DNA of 64,000 nucleotides from RGIG6165 sp045538835. GTDB lineage: Bacteria; Bacillota; Clostridia; Oscillospirales; Feifaniaceae. Numbering within the stretch: the stretch's first letter is position 1; every line of letters starts with the position of its first letter. Of this stretch, positions 18,372 to 27,154 are shown piece after piece. The translations under genes were made by a program, and so were the position numbers. Location: contig JAZQEF010000002.1 of assembly GCA_045538835.1 (NCBI GenBank), positions 1 through 64,000 on the forward strand. Reading direction: 5' to 3'. The notes below the pieces were generated by a model. It was not told where the DNA came from. It did no database searches and saw only the letters and a program-made list of their open reading frames with translations.

Positions 18372-19484
18372 ATGAGTAACGCACTCGGAATAATTTTTTC
18401 AAACATACACGATAAGAACAACCCCGAACTCACAAAAGAGAGAACTATGGCATCTATCCCCTTTGCGTGCAGATACCGTCTTATAGACTTCGCTCTTTCC
18501 AATATGGTAAATGCAGGTGTCGTCAATGTAGGAATCATTGCAAACAAACACTATCAATCTCTCATAAGCCATGTCGGCAGCGGTAAAGACTGGGATCTTG
18601 CAAGAAAATACGGCGGTCTTGTTATCATACCCCCGTTCAGCGACCGTTCATATGACAGTCTCTATCACAACCGCCTTGAAGCGTTAAAAAGCGCACAGGT
18701 GTATATATCCGATGCAACAGAGGAATATGTTATACTTTCTGACTGCGATGCAGCCTCCAACATCCCTCTCGCTGACGTTCTTGCAAAGCACATTGAAGAA
18801 AATGCAGACGTAACCTGTGTATACAGAAGACAGAATGTAGGCGAATACCCCGAAACAGTATTTACGCTCAACAACAAAGGCAAGATAACCGACATAGGTG
18901 TCTATGAGAATCTGCCCGGTCAGAGAAATGTTTCGATGAATATCACCATCATGAAACGTTCGCTTCTTTTGACCTTTATTTCAGATGCGATAGCGCACGG
19001 CTATTCAAGTATGTCACGTGATATTCTTGCCCCCAACTTGGACTCATACAAAATAATGGCATACAAATTCGACGGATATTATTCGCAAATAAACAGTCTC
19101 GAAGCATATTATCGTGAAGATATGCGTCTTCTCGACAAAGATGTTCGCGACAGTCTTTTCGGAAACCCCGAAAGACCTGTTTACACCAGAATCAAAGACT
19201 CGTTCTCCACAAAATACGGTGACGATGCAAAAGTGGTCAATTCAATGATTGCTGACGGCTGTATCATTGAGGGAACAGTTGAAAACTGTATTCTCCACAG
19301 ATGTGTAAAAATAGGCAAAGGCGCAGTTGTGAAAAACAGCATTATTATGCGCGACACCATTGTTTCCGACAATGCAAATTTAAACTGCGTCGTATCCGAC
19401 AGAAACGTAGTTATTAAGGACGGCCGCAATCTCTCAGGTTGCGAAGATCTCCCATTCTATATTGCGAAAGGTAAGATGATATAA
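18372..19484 (+). CDS. glgD: GlgD, regulatory-type paralogue of ADP-glucose pyrophosphorylase
   Basis: A 370-residue homologue of GlgC. It lacks the N-terminal GGxGxRL nucleotide loop: the start reads LGIIFSNIHDKNNPELTKER instead, before the conserved PFACRYRLIDFALSNMVNAG. This loss is the hallmark of GlgD, which in Bacillota raises GlgC activity rather than catalysing well itself. A beta-helix C-terminus is present (IADGCIIEGTVENCILHRCV). TAAGGAGAA lies 8 nt before the ATG. Its stop overlaps the start of glgA as TAATG. Confidence 0.93.
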   Translation: MSNALGIIFSNIHDKNNPELTKERTMASIPFACRYRLIDFALSNMVNAGVVNVGIIANKHYQSLISHVGSGKDWDLARKYGGLVIIPPFSDRSYDSLYHNRLEALKSAQVYISDATEEYVILSDCDAASNIPLADVLAKHIEENADVTCVYRRQNVGEYPETVFTLNNKGKITDIGVYENLPGQRNVSMNITIMKRSLLLTFISDAIAHGYSSMSRDILAPNLDSYKIMAYKFDGYYSQINSLEAYYREDMRLLDKDVRDSLFGNPERPVYTRIKDSFSTKYGDDAKVVNSMIADGCIIEGTVENCILHRCVKIGKGAVVKNSIIMRDTIVSDNANLNCVVSDRNVVIKDGRNLSGCEDLPFYIAKGKMI

Positions 19485-21013
19485 TGGCACAGACCAAAAA
19501 AAATAAAACTGAAGCAGCCAAGCCGGCTGCTTCAGCTAAAAAGACTGTAAAAAAGACTTCAACAACAAAAAAGAAAACCGCGCCCAAAAAGGCTGCTCAG
19601 GATAAAAAGAAAATCATGTTTGTAGCCTCCGAGTGTCTTCCCTTCTGCGCAACAGGCGGTCTTGGTGAAGTTATCGGTTCTCTTCCCCCTGCTCTCGCAT
19701 CGCATGGATGCGAAGTGTCGGTTTTCGTTCCTCTTTACAAATCAATAGGCAGCGAATACCGTGAACAGATGGAATTTTTAAAATGTTTCGATGTTCACCT
19801 CGCATGGCGCACACTTTACTGCGGTGTATTCAGACTTGTCAAAGACGGTGTTTCATATTATTTCATTGACAATGAATATTATTTTGCGCGTGACGGTCTG
19901 TACGGCCATTTTGACGATGCTGAGCGTTATGCTTTCTTCTGCACGGCAGTTCTTGAATGTTGGAACGAACTGTCATATGTTCCCGATGTCGTTCACGCGC
20001 ACGACTGGCAGACGGCTCTTATCCCCATATATCTCAACGCAAAATACTATTATCCTCAGGTAAAAACAGTCTTCACCATACACAACATAGAATATCAGGG
20101 CAAATACGATCCGTATATTCTCGGTGATGTATTTGGTCTCCAAAATGAAGCGTTGCATTTTGTTGAATATGAAGGCTGCATCAATCTTATGAAAGGCGCT
20201 ATCGCTTGTTCAAACAAGGTGACGACTGTAAGTCCCTCATATGCAGGTGAGATCCAAACTGCATATTTTGCACACGGTCTGGACAAAATACTCTGCGAAC
20301 ACAACTACAAACTTACAGGTATCTTAAACGGGATTGACGAAAAGGGATACAATCCGCGAAACGGTGAACTTATCGTAAAGAAATTCAGTTCTGATGATCT
20401 CTCGGGCAAGGCAGAATGTAAGGCTTCACTTCAGAAAGAAGCGTATCTTCCCGAAGATGCAAACATCCCGGTCGTAGCAATGATAACTCGTCTTGTCTCC
20501 CACAAAGGTCTTGACCTTGTTGTCAATGTTGCCGATGAATTGCTATCTAACTGCAACTGTCAGTTTATCGTTCTCGGTACCGGTGACAGAGAATATGAAG
20601 ATTTCTTCAAAGGTCTTGAGAGCAGATATCCCGATAAAATGAAACTCTTTCTCGCCTTTGACAAGGCGCTTGCAAGAAGAATATACAGCGGCGCTGACAT
20701 ATTCCTTATGCCTTCAAAGAGCGAGCCTTGCGGTCTTGCGCAGATGATTGCTTCACGCTACGGAACTGTTCCGGTAGTACGTAAAACAGGCGGTCTCGGC
20801 GATTCTATACACGACTGCGGTTTCGGTGAAGGAAACGGTTTTGTGTTCGACAACTACAATGCACAGGAGATGCTTTATACCATTTACCGAGCGATTACAC
20901 TTTTCCACGATAAAGATAACTTTGAAAACCTTAAAAAACATATTATGAACATTGATTTCAGCTGGTCTAAATCAGGTGCAGACTATCTTAATATGTATAA
21001 TAACTTGCTTTAA
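19484..21013 (+). CDS. glgA: Glycogen synthase GlgA (GT5) with a Lys/Ala-rich N-terminal tail
   Basis: Adds glucose from ADP-glucose to the growing alpha-1,4 chain. 509 residues. The GT5 fold starts only at about residue 44 (KIMFVASECLPFCATGGLGEV); before it is a basic tail of Lys, Ala and Thr that the family usually lacks. The usual KTGGL motif reads ATGGL here, so the Lys that contacts the sugar nucleotide in well-studied enzymes is replaced. The C-terminal domain has the expected PSKSEPCGLAQMIASRYGT and RKTGGLGD. The start codon overlaps the glgD stop (TAATG), so the tail start is fixed by coupling. Confidence 0.95.
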   Translation: MAQTKKNKTEAAKPAASAKKTVKKTSTTKKKTAPKKAAQDKKKIMFVASECLPFCATGGLGEVIGSLPPALASHGCEVSVFVPLYKSIGSEYREQMEFLKCFDVHLAWRTLYCGVFRLVKDGVSYYFIDNEYYFARDGLYGHFDDAERYAFFCTAVLECWNELSYVPDVVHAHDWQTALIPIYLNAKYYYPQVKTVFTIHNIEYQGKYDPYILGDVFGLQNEALHFVEYEGCINLMKGAIACSNKVTTVSPSYAGEIQTAYFAHGLDKILCEHNYKLTGILNGIDEKGYNPRNGELIVKKFSSDDLSGKAECKASLQKEAYLPEDANIPVVAMITRLVSHKGLDLVVNVADELLSNCNCQFIVLGTGDREYEDFFKGLESRYPDKMKLFLAFDKALARRIYSGADIFLMPSKSEPCGLAQMIASRYGTVPVVRKTGGLGDSIHDCGFGEGNGFVFDNYNAQEMLYTIYRAITLFHDKDNFENLKKHIMNIDFSWSKSGADYLNMYNNLL

Positions 21014-21073
21014 TTATAATTTTATAGTATTATAATTCGGTAACAAACTTAAAATTGGTAGGGAAACAGTATT

Positions 21074-23554
21074 ATGTCTAACACAAAAACAACAGCAAAA
21101 ACTTCAAAACCGCGCGCTAAGACAAGCGCTTCAATCACAACTCAGAAGGCTTTCAAGGAAAATCTCGAAAGCACTATTCAGAGATACTTTGGCTGCCAGC
21201 CAACAGAGGCAACTCCCGAACAGATGTATAAATCTGTCGCAATGGTAGTTAAAGATGAACTCACAAATAAAAAAGTTACTTTCCATAAAATGAGAAAACA
21301 GCAGCACCCTAAGAAGGTCTACTATCTCTGTATGGAATTTCTTGTAGGCCGTTCTCTCAAAAACAATCTTTACAATCTCGGTCTGACCGATATTGCGGAA
21401 AAAGTTTTAAAGGGTTACGGTGTAAATCTTACGGACCTTTATGAACTCGAGCCGGATGCAGGTCTCGGCAACGGCGGTCTCGGCAGACTTGCCGCCTGCT
21501 TTATGGACTCTCTTGCTACTCTTGACTATCCTGCAACAGGCTTCTCTATCCGCTATGAATACGGTCTTTTCAAGCAGAAGATCGTTGATGGTTGGCAGAC
21601 GGAACTTCCTGATGTATGGCTTCCCGGCGGCGATGTCTGGCTGACAGAGAGAAAGGATCTTGCTTTCAGAGTAAAATTTGACGGTCATATTTCAGAAAAC
21701 TGGACTGAAAGCGGTCTTTCTATCGACTATACAGACTATGACGAAATTGAGGCTGTGCCTTATGATATGATGATATCGGGTGCAGACAGCGTAGGTGTAA
21801 GCACACTGCGTCTCTGGGCTGCCCGTGATATCGACAAGTTCGATATGAAGAGTTTTGCAAGCGGTGACTATGTGAGATCTACGCTTGAACGCACAAATGC
21901 GGAAATGATATCAAAAGTCCTCTACCCCGCAGACAATCATTTCGAGGGTAAGTCACTCCGTCTTAAACAGCAGTACTTCCTTGTATCTGCTTCCATTCAG
22001 AATATAATCAAGGATCACCTTGCGGCATACGGTACACTTTCAAATTTTGCAGATAAGGTTGCCATCCATATAAACGATACCCACCCTGCGCTCTGCGTTC
22101 CCGAACTTATGCGCATATTCGTTGACGAATACCATTACGATTGGGATACAGCATGGGATATCGTATGCAACACAGTTGCATATACCAACCATACGGTTCT
22201 TGCCGAAGCGCTTGAAAAATGGCCTGAGGATCTCATTGAACGCAGACTTCCCCGTATCCATATGATAATCAAGGAGATCAATCAGCGTTTCTGCAACAGT
22301 ATGTGGGAAAAATACCCCGGTGACTGGGAAAAGATCGAGCGTATGGCTATCCTTTCACATTCACAGGTCCGTATGGCTAACCTCAGTGTTATCGGTTCAC
22401 ACAAGGTAAACGGTGTGTCTGCACTTCACTCGGATATCCTCACAAAAACTATATTCAAGGACTTTGCAGATACAACACCCGAGAAGTTCACCAACGTTAC
22501 CAACGGTATCGCTCACAGACGCTGGCTCTGTCAGAGCAATCCTGCTCTTACAAAACTTCTTGACGAAACCATCGGTGACGGTTACAAGAAAGTCGGTACC
22601 GAACTTGAGAAACTTCGCAAATTCAAGGACGATCAGACTATCCTTGAGCAACTTGAAAAAATCAAAAAGGACAATAAGATTGCATTTGCCAACAGAGTCA
22701 ATAAGACTATGGGCATCGCTCCCGATCCGGATTCTCTTTTTGACGTTCAGGCAAAGCGTCTTCACGAGTATAAGAGACAACTTCTCAATGCAATGAGAAT
22801 TATCTCGCTTTATCTCGAACTCAAGGACAATCCAAACAAGGATATCCAGCCGCAGACGTTCTTCTTCGCCGCAAAAGCCGCTCCCGGTTACTACCACGCG
22901 AAGAGAATAATCCAACTTATTTCAGAACTCTCTGCTCAGATAGAGAGAGAGCCTGCTATACGCGAAAAGATACGCGTTGTATTCCTTGAAAACTATTGTG
23001 CAACCATGGCTGAGCATCTTATGCCTGCCGCTGATATTTCACAGCAGATATCGCTCGCAGGTAAGGAAGCAAGCGGTACCGGAAATATGAAACTTATGAT
23101 AAACGGTGCTATTACACTTGGTACTATGGACGGTGCAAACGTTGAGATCTATCAGAGTGTGGGTAAAGATAACATCTACATCTTCGGTATGTCCGACAAA
23201 GAAGTGGATGAACTCTGGAAGACGGGTTACAACGCCATCTGGTATTACGATAACAACGAAAAGATACGCCGTGTCATTGATTTCATCAAAGGCGGCATAA
23301 ACGGCACTGATTTCAGCGACATTGCCCAGTATCTCCTCTACGGTGATCACGGCATTGCCGATCCCTATATGTGTCTGCCCGATTTCGGCGACTACTGCAG
23401 TGTTCACGACAGAATGAATGCAGACTTCCTCAATAAAGACAAATGGAACAGAATGATGCTTGAAAATATTGCAGGTGCAGGCATTTTTGCGGCTGACCGC
23501 AGTATAACCGAATATGCAGACAATATTTGGAATCTCAAAAGGTTAAACGGTTAA
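21074..23554 (+). CDS. glgP: Glycogen/starch phosphorylase GlgP
   Basis: Releases glucose-1-phosphate from glycogen ends using phosphate and pyridoxal phosphate. 826 residues, normal for GT35. The first 25 residues are Lys/Thr/Ser-rich, recalling the GlgA tail. Family landmarks include LEPDAGLGNGGLGRLAACFMDS, AIHINDTHPALCVPELMR and the PLP lysine (Lys673) in EASGTGNMKLMING. It lies 60 bp after glgA; that gap has a possible internal promoter (TTGCTT 21005, TATTAT 21028) but no terminator. The stop overlaps the next start as TAATG. Confidence 0.97.
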   Translation: MSNTKTTAKTSKPRAKTSASITTQKAFKENLESTIQRYFGCQPTEATPEQMYKSVAMVVKDELTNKKVTFHKMRKQQHPKKVYYLCMEFLVGRSLKNNLYNLGLTDIAEKVLKGYGVNLTDLYELEPDAGLGNGGLGRLAACFMDSLATLDYPATGFSIRYEYGLFKQKIVDGWQTELPDVWLPGGDVWLTERKDLAFRVKFDGHISENWTESGLSIDYTDYDEIEAVPYDMMISGADSVGVSTLRLWAARDIDKFDMKSFASGDYVRSTLERTNAEMISKVLYPADNHFEGKSLRLKQQYFLVSASIQNIIKDHLAAYGTLSNFADKVAIHINDTHPALCVPELMRIFVDEYHYDWDTAWDIVCNTVAYTNHTVLAEALEKWPEDLIERRLPRIHMIIKEINQRFCNSMWEKYPGDWEKIERMAILSHSQVRMANLSVIGSHKVNGVSALHSDILTKTIFKDFADTTPEKFTNVTNGIAHRRWLCQSNPALTKLLDETIGDGYKKVGTELEKLRKFKDDQTILEQLEKIKKDNKIAFANRVNKTMGIAPDPDSLFDVQAKRLHEYKRQLLNAMRIISLYLELKDNPNKDIQPQTFFFAAKAAPGYYHAKRIIQLISELSAQIEREPAIREKIRVVFLENYCATMAEHLMPAADISQQISLAGKEASGTGNMKLMINGAITLGTMDGANVEIYQSVGKDNIYIFGMSDKEVDELWKTGYNAIWYYDNNEKIRRVIDFIKGGINGTDFSDIAQYLLYGDHGIADPYMCLPDFGDYCSVHDRMNADFLNKDKWNRMMLENIAGAGIFAADRSITEYADNIWNLKRLNG

Positions 23555-25392
23555 TGTTTTATTTCAACTCACTTGACACATCATTTAGAAACCCCACAGG
23601 ACCTGTCGCACAAGGCACTCAGATAGATTTCACTTTCAGAGCCGACTGCAGTGACGGTCTCTGGGGCGCAGAACTTTTTATTATTGATGACGACACCGGA
23701 AGCCGTACCTTCTACCGTATGAAGAAATCGACTGACGGTGCCGCAGATGTGTTTAAATTTACTTATTTGCCGCAAAAAACAGGTCTTTTCTGGTATTATT
23801 TTGTGGCTAAACAAAACGGTTTTGACACCGTGATAGGCAGAGATGATATGGGGCAGGCAGTTCCCATATCAGGTGATCTGCGTTCATGGCAGCTTACTGT
23901 CTATGACAAAGATTTTCATACTCCCGATTGGATCAAGGGCGGCCTTTTTTATCAGATTTTTGTCGACAGATTCAATAAGGGCGCAGTGCACGAGCAAAAA
24001 ATTACTGCACGCGTTCATAAAAATTGGGATGAGATGCCCGATTGGAAACCGAATGAAGAAGGCATTATTTTAAATAACGATTTTTTCGGAGGCGACCTTA
24101 AAGGTGTAGAGCAAAAACTCGATTACTTAAGTTCGCTCGGTGTTACCTGCATCTACTTAAATCCCATATTTGACGCCTACTCAAATCACAAATACGACAC
24201 GGGTGATTATTCAAAAATAGATCCCATGTTTGGTGATGAGAAGGACTTTAAATCACTTTGCCGCAGCGCAAAAAAACGCGGCATATCCGTTATATGCGAC
24301 GGTGTGTTTAACCATGTCGGCGCCGACTCGGTGTATTTCAACAAATATCACAGATATCCTGAAGTGGGCGCTTATGAATCAACCGATTCGCCGTATTACA
24401 ACTGGTTTCGTTTTACCGAATACCCCAATAAATACGAATGTTGGTGGGATTTCAATACCCTGCCCGATGTCAACGAAGATAATCCCGATTTTCGTGAGTT
24501 TATCAACGGCAAAAACGGTATCGTGAAAAAATGGATAAAAAACGGGGCAAGCGGTTGGCGTCTTGATGTTGCAGACGAACTTCCCGACAGTTTTCTCGAA
24601 GCACTGCGCAAAGCGGCAAAAAGCACAAATTCAGATGCGCTCATCATTGGCGAAGTGTGGGAGGATGCCAGCAACAAGATATCCTACGGCAGCAGGCGCA
24701 GATATTTTCAGGGCAAACAACTTGACTCGGTTATGAACTACCCTCTCAAAAATGCTATTATCGACTATGTTCGAAACGGCAATTCACGTGATCTTGCCAT
24801 TACGATGAGAGAACTTTGTGACAATTATCCTAAGGACGTATTAAACTGTCTTATGAATATTATGGGAACTCACGACACGCCCAGAATTATTACCGCTCTT
24901 GCAGGAGAAATAATAGAGAGTGATGACCGTGAACTCAAAGCAAACACCCATCTCTCAGATTCTGAGTGGGGGCTTGGTATCCACAGGCTCAAAATCGCCT
25001 CTCTATTGCAATATACTCTGCCGGGTGTCCCCTGTGTATACTACGGTGACGAAGCAGGAATGGAGGGTTATAATGACCCCTTCAACCGCAAAACATATCC
25101 TTGGGGCAATGAGAACAGTGAACTTGTGTCCTGGTATGCATTTCTCGGCTCTGTGAGAAAAGCCTCTCCCCTTTTCAAAGACGGCGATTATAAGAATATC
25201 TGTTTTGAAAACGGCGTATTTGCTTTTTCAAGAGAGACTGACAGGGAAAAACTTATAGTATGTGTCAATCTGTCAGACGAGGATCATATATTAACTCTTG
25301 ACAGCATATATTATGATTTAAACAAAAACGAAATATATGAGGGTGACCTTACGGTCAAACCTCAGTTCTACTATATTTTAAAAAAGGTGTGA
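23554..25392 (+). CDS. GH13 alpha-glucan hydrolase, neopullulanase/cyclomaltodextrinase-like
   Basis: 612 residues. The ATG at 23554 overlaps the glgP stop. An N-terminal beta-sandwich (about 1-125), a substrate-binding module as in maltogenic GH13 enzymes, leads to the catalytic barrel. Visible motifs are KYDTGDYSKIDPMFG, DGVFNHVG, GWRLDVADELP (nucleophile Asp), IIGEVWEDAS (acid/base Glu), GTHDTPR, and YYGDEAGMEG followed by DPFNRKTYPWG. There is no signal peptide, so it is cytoplasmic. The context suggests trimming of limit dextrins or maltodextrins left by GlgP. The exact bond specificity cannot be read. Confidence 0.88.
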   Translation: MFYFNSLDTSFRNPTGPVAQGTQIDFTFRADCSDGLWGAELFIIDDDTGSRTFYRMKKSTDGAADVFKFTYLPQKTGLFWYYFVAKQNGFDTVIGRDDMGQAVPISGDLRSWQLTVYDKDFHTPDWIKGGLFYQIFVDRFNKGAVHEQKITARVHKNWDEMPDWKPNEEGIILNNDFFGGDLKGVEQKLDYLSSLGVTCIYLNPIFDAYSNHKYDTGDYSKIDPMFGDEKDFKSLCRSAKKRGISVICDGVFNHVGADSVYFNKYHRYPEVGAYESTDSPYYNWFRFTEYPNKYECWWDFNTLPDVNEDNPDFREFINGKNGIVKKWIKNGASGWRLDVADELPDSFLEALRKAAKSTNSDALIIGEVWEDASNKISYGSRRRYFQGKQLDSVMNYPLKNAIIDYVRNGNSRDLAITMRELCDNYPKDVLNCLMNIMGTHDTPRIITALAGEIIESDDRELKANTHLSDSEWGLGIHRLKIASLLQYTLPGVPCVYYGDEAGMEGYNDPFNRKTYPWGNENSELVSWYAFLGSVRKASPLFKDGDYKNICFENGVFAFSRETDREKLIVCVNLSDEDHILTLDSIYYDLNKNEIYEGDLTVKPQFYYILKKV

Positions 25393-25396
25393 TAAA

Positions 25397-27118
25397 ATGT
25401 ATCTCGAAAACTACAAAAAGTGGCTGGAAAGCCCCTATGTGGACGAGCAGACGAAAGCAGAACTTCACGCTCTCACAGATGATGAGGACATAAAATTCCG
25501 CTTTATCAAAATGCTCGATTTCGGAACGGCAGGTCTTCGCGGCACGATGGGCGCAGGTCTGAATATGATGAACGTCTATACTGTACGTTATACAACACAA
25601 GGTCTTGCTGATCTTATTGAAGTCAGCGGAGATGCCGCAAAGAAAAGAGGCGTAGCCATTGCCTATGACTCAAGAAACAACAGTGAACTTTTTTCAAAAG
25701 AAGTTGCCTGTGTTCTTGCTGCCAACGGTATAAAGGCATATCTTTTTGACGAACTGCGTCCTACGCCCGAGCTTTCTTTCGCTCTGCGTGAAAACGGCTG
25801 TATAGCGGGTGTAAATGTCACTGCAAGCCACAATCCCAAACAGTATAACGGCTATAAAGTTTACTGGGAGGACGGTGCTCAGCTCCCGCCCGATCATGCA
25901 AAGCAGATATCTGAAAGACTTACTCAGATAGACATCTTCAAAGATGTCAAGACAATGGATTTTGAAGATGCAAAGAAAGTCGGTCTCATCGAAATGATGG
26001 GAAGAGAAATGGACGAAAAGTATCTTGAAAAAGTGCTCGAGCAGTCTGTCTGCGGCGACATCGTAAAAGAACTTTCCGACACTTTCAAGGTCATTTATAC
26101 GCCCTTCCACGGCGCAGGATACAGACTCGTACCCGAAATGCTTAAAAGACTCGGTTTCAAGCACATTATTACCGTTCCCGAGCAGATGGTCATTGACGGT
26201 AATTTCCCGACAGTAAAATCCCCCAACCCCGAAGATAAGGCAGGCTTTACAAGGGCTATTGAAATGGCCCGCGAGCAGGATATCGACCTTATCATCGGTA
26301 CTGATCCCGATGCTGACAGGGCAGGCATAGTCGTGCGCAACAATGCAGGCGAATATGTCACACTTTCAGGCAATCAGGTAGGTGTGCTTCTTCTCGACTT
26401 TATCATCAGATGCCGCAAGGAAATGGGAACATTCCCCCCAAATGCCGCTGCTGTAAAGAGCATCGTCTCCACCAATATGGCAAAGGCGGTCTGTGACAAA
26501 AACGGCGTAAAGATGTTTGATGTTCTCACCGGATTTAAGTTTATTGGTGAAAAGATAAAGGAATTTGAAGCAAGCGGAGAATATACATACATATTCGGCT
26601 TTGAGGAGAGTTATGGTTATCTTTCAGGCACATATGCACGCGATAAGGACGCTGTAAATGCATCGCTTCTCATTGCGGAAATGGCTTGTTGGTACAAAAA
26701 GCAAGGTAAGAGTCTGTATGACGCAATGCAGGAAATGTATGACACATACGGCAACTACCTTGAAAGCGTCGTATCTATCACAATGACAGGTCTTGACGGT
26801 TTGGAGCGTATGAAGGAAACAGGTGTGAAACTCAGAGCAAATGCGCCCACCGATATAGCAGGTCTCAAAGTGCTTAAGATCCGTGACTATCAGAACGGAT
26901 ATATCACAGATACACAAACTTTGGAAAAGACGGAAACGGGACTCCCCTCCTCCGATGTTCTTTTCTACGAACTTGAGAATGACTGCTCACTGGTAATCAG
27001 ACCTTCGGGTACAGAACCCAAGATAAAGTTCTACATCACGGCTAAAGCAGACTCTGCAAAGGCTTGTGAAAAAATAACCGAAAATATCAAGACTGCAGCC
27101 GAAAAATTAATAGGATAA
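25397..27118 (+). CDS. Phosphoglucomutase/phosphomannomutase, alpha-phosphohexomutase family
   Basis: 573 residues, the length of the PgcA-type bacterial phosphoglucomutase. All catalytic loops are intact: phosphoserine loop NVTASHNPKQYNGYKVYW, metal loop GTDPDADRAG, sugar loop GFEESYGYLSGTYARDKDAV and phosphate-binding RPSGTEPKIKFY. It interconverts glucose-1-P and glucose-6-P, linking glycogen to glycolysis, which fits its place as last gene of the glg operon. Only 4 bp separate it from the GH13 gene, and a strong terminator follows directly. Confidence 0.93.
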   Translation: MYLENYKKWLESPYVDEQTKAELHALTDDEDIKFRFIKMLDFGTAGLRGTMGAGLNMMNVYTVRYTTQGLADLIEVSGDAAKKRGVAIAYDSRNNSELFSKEVACVLAANGIKAYLFDELRPTPELSFALRENGCIAGVNVTASHNPKQYNGYKVYWEDGAQLPPDHAKQISERLTQIDIFKDVKTMDFEDAKKVGLIEMMGREMDEKYLEKVLEQSVCGDIVKELSDTFKVIYTPFHGAGYRLVPEMLKRLGFKHIITVPEQMVIDGNFPTVKSPNPEDKAGFTRAIEMAREQDIDLIIGTDPDADRAGIVVRNNAGEYVTLSGNQVGVLLLDFIIRCRKEMGTFPPNAAAVKSIVSTNMAKAVCDKNGVKMFDVLTGFKFIGEKIKEFEASGEYTYIFGFEESYGYLSGTYARDKDAVNASLLIAEMACWYKKQGKSLYDAMQEMYDTYGNYLESVVSITMTGLDGLERMKETGVKLRANAPTDIAGLKVLKIRDYQNGYITDTQTLEKTETGLPSSDVLFYELENDCSLVIRPSGTEPKIKFYITAKADSAKACEKITENIKTAAEKLIG

Positions 27119-27120
27119 TA

Positions 27121-27153
27121 AAAAATCACAGTGGGTAATCCACTGTGATTTTT
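27121..27153. terminator. Bidirectional terminator between the glg operon and rnj
   Basis: AAAAATCACAGTGG (27121-27134), a 5-nt loop, and CCACTGTGATTTTT (27140-27153): a perfect 14-bp stem with A and T runs at each side. It ends both the plus-strand glg operon and the minus-strand RNase J gene. Confidence 0.92.
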
Positions 27154-27154
27154 G

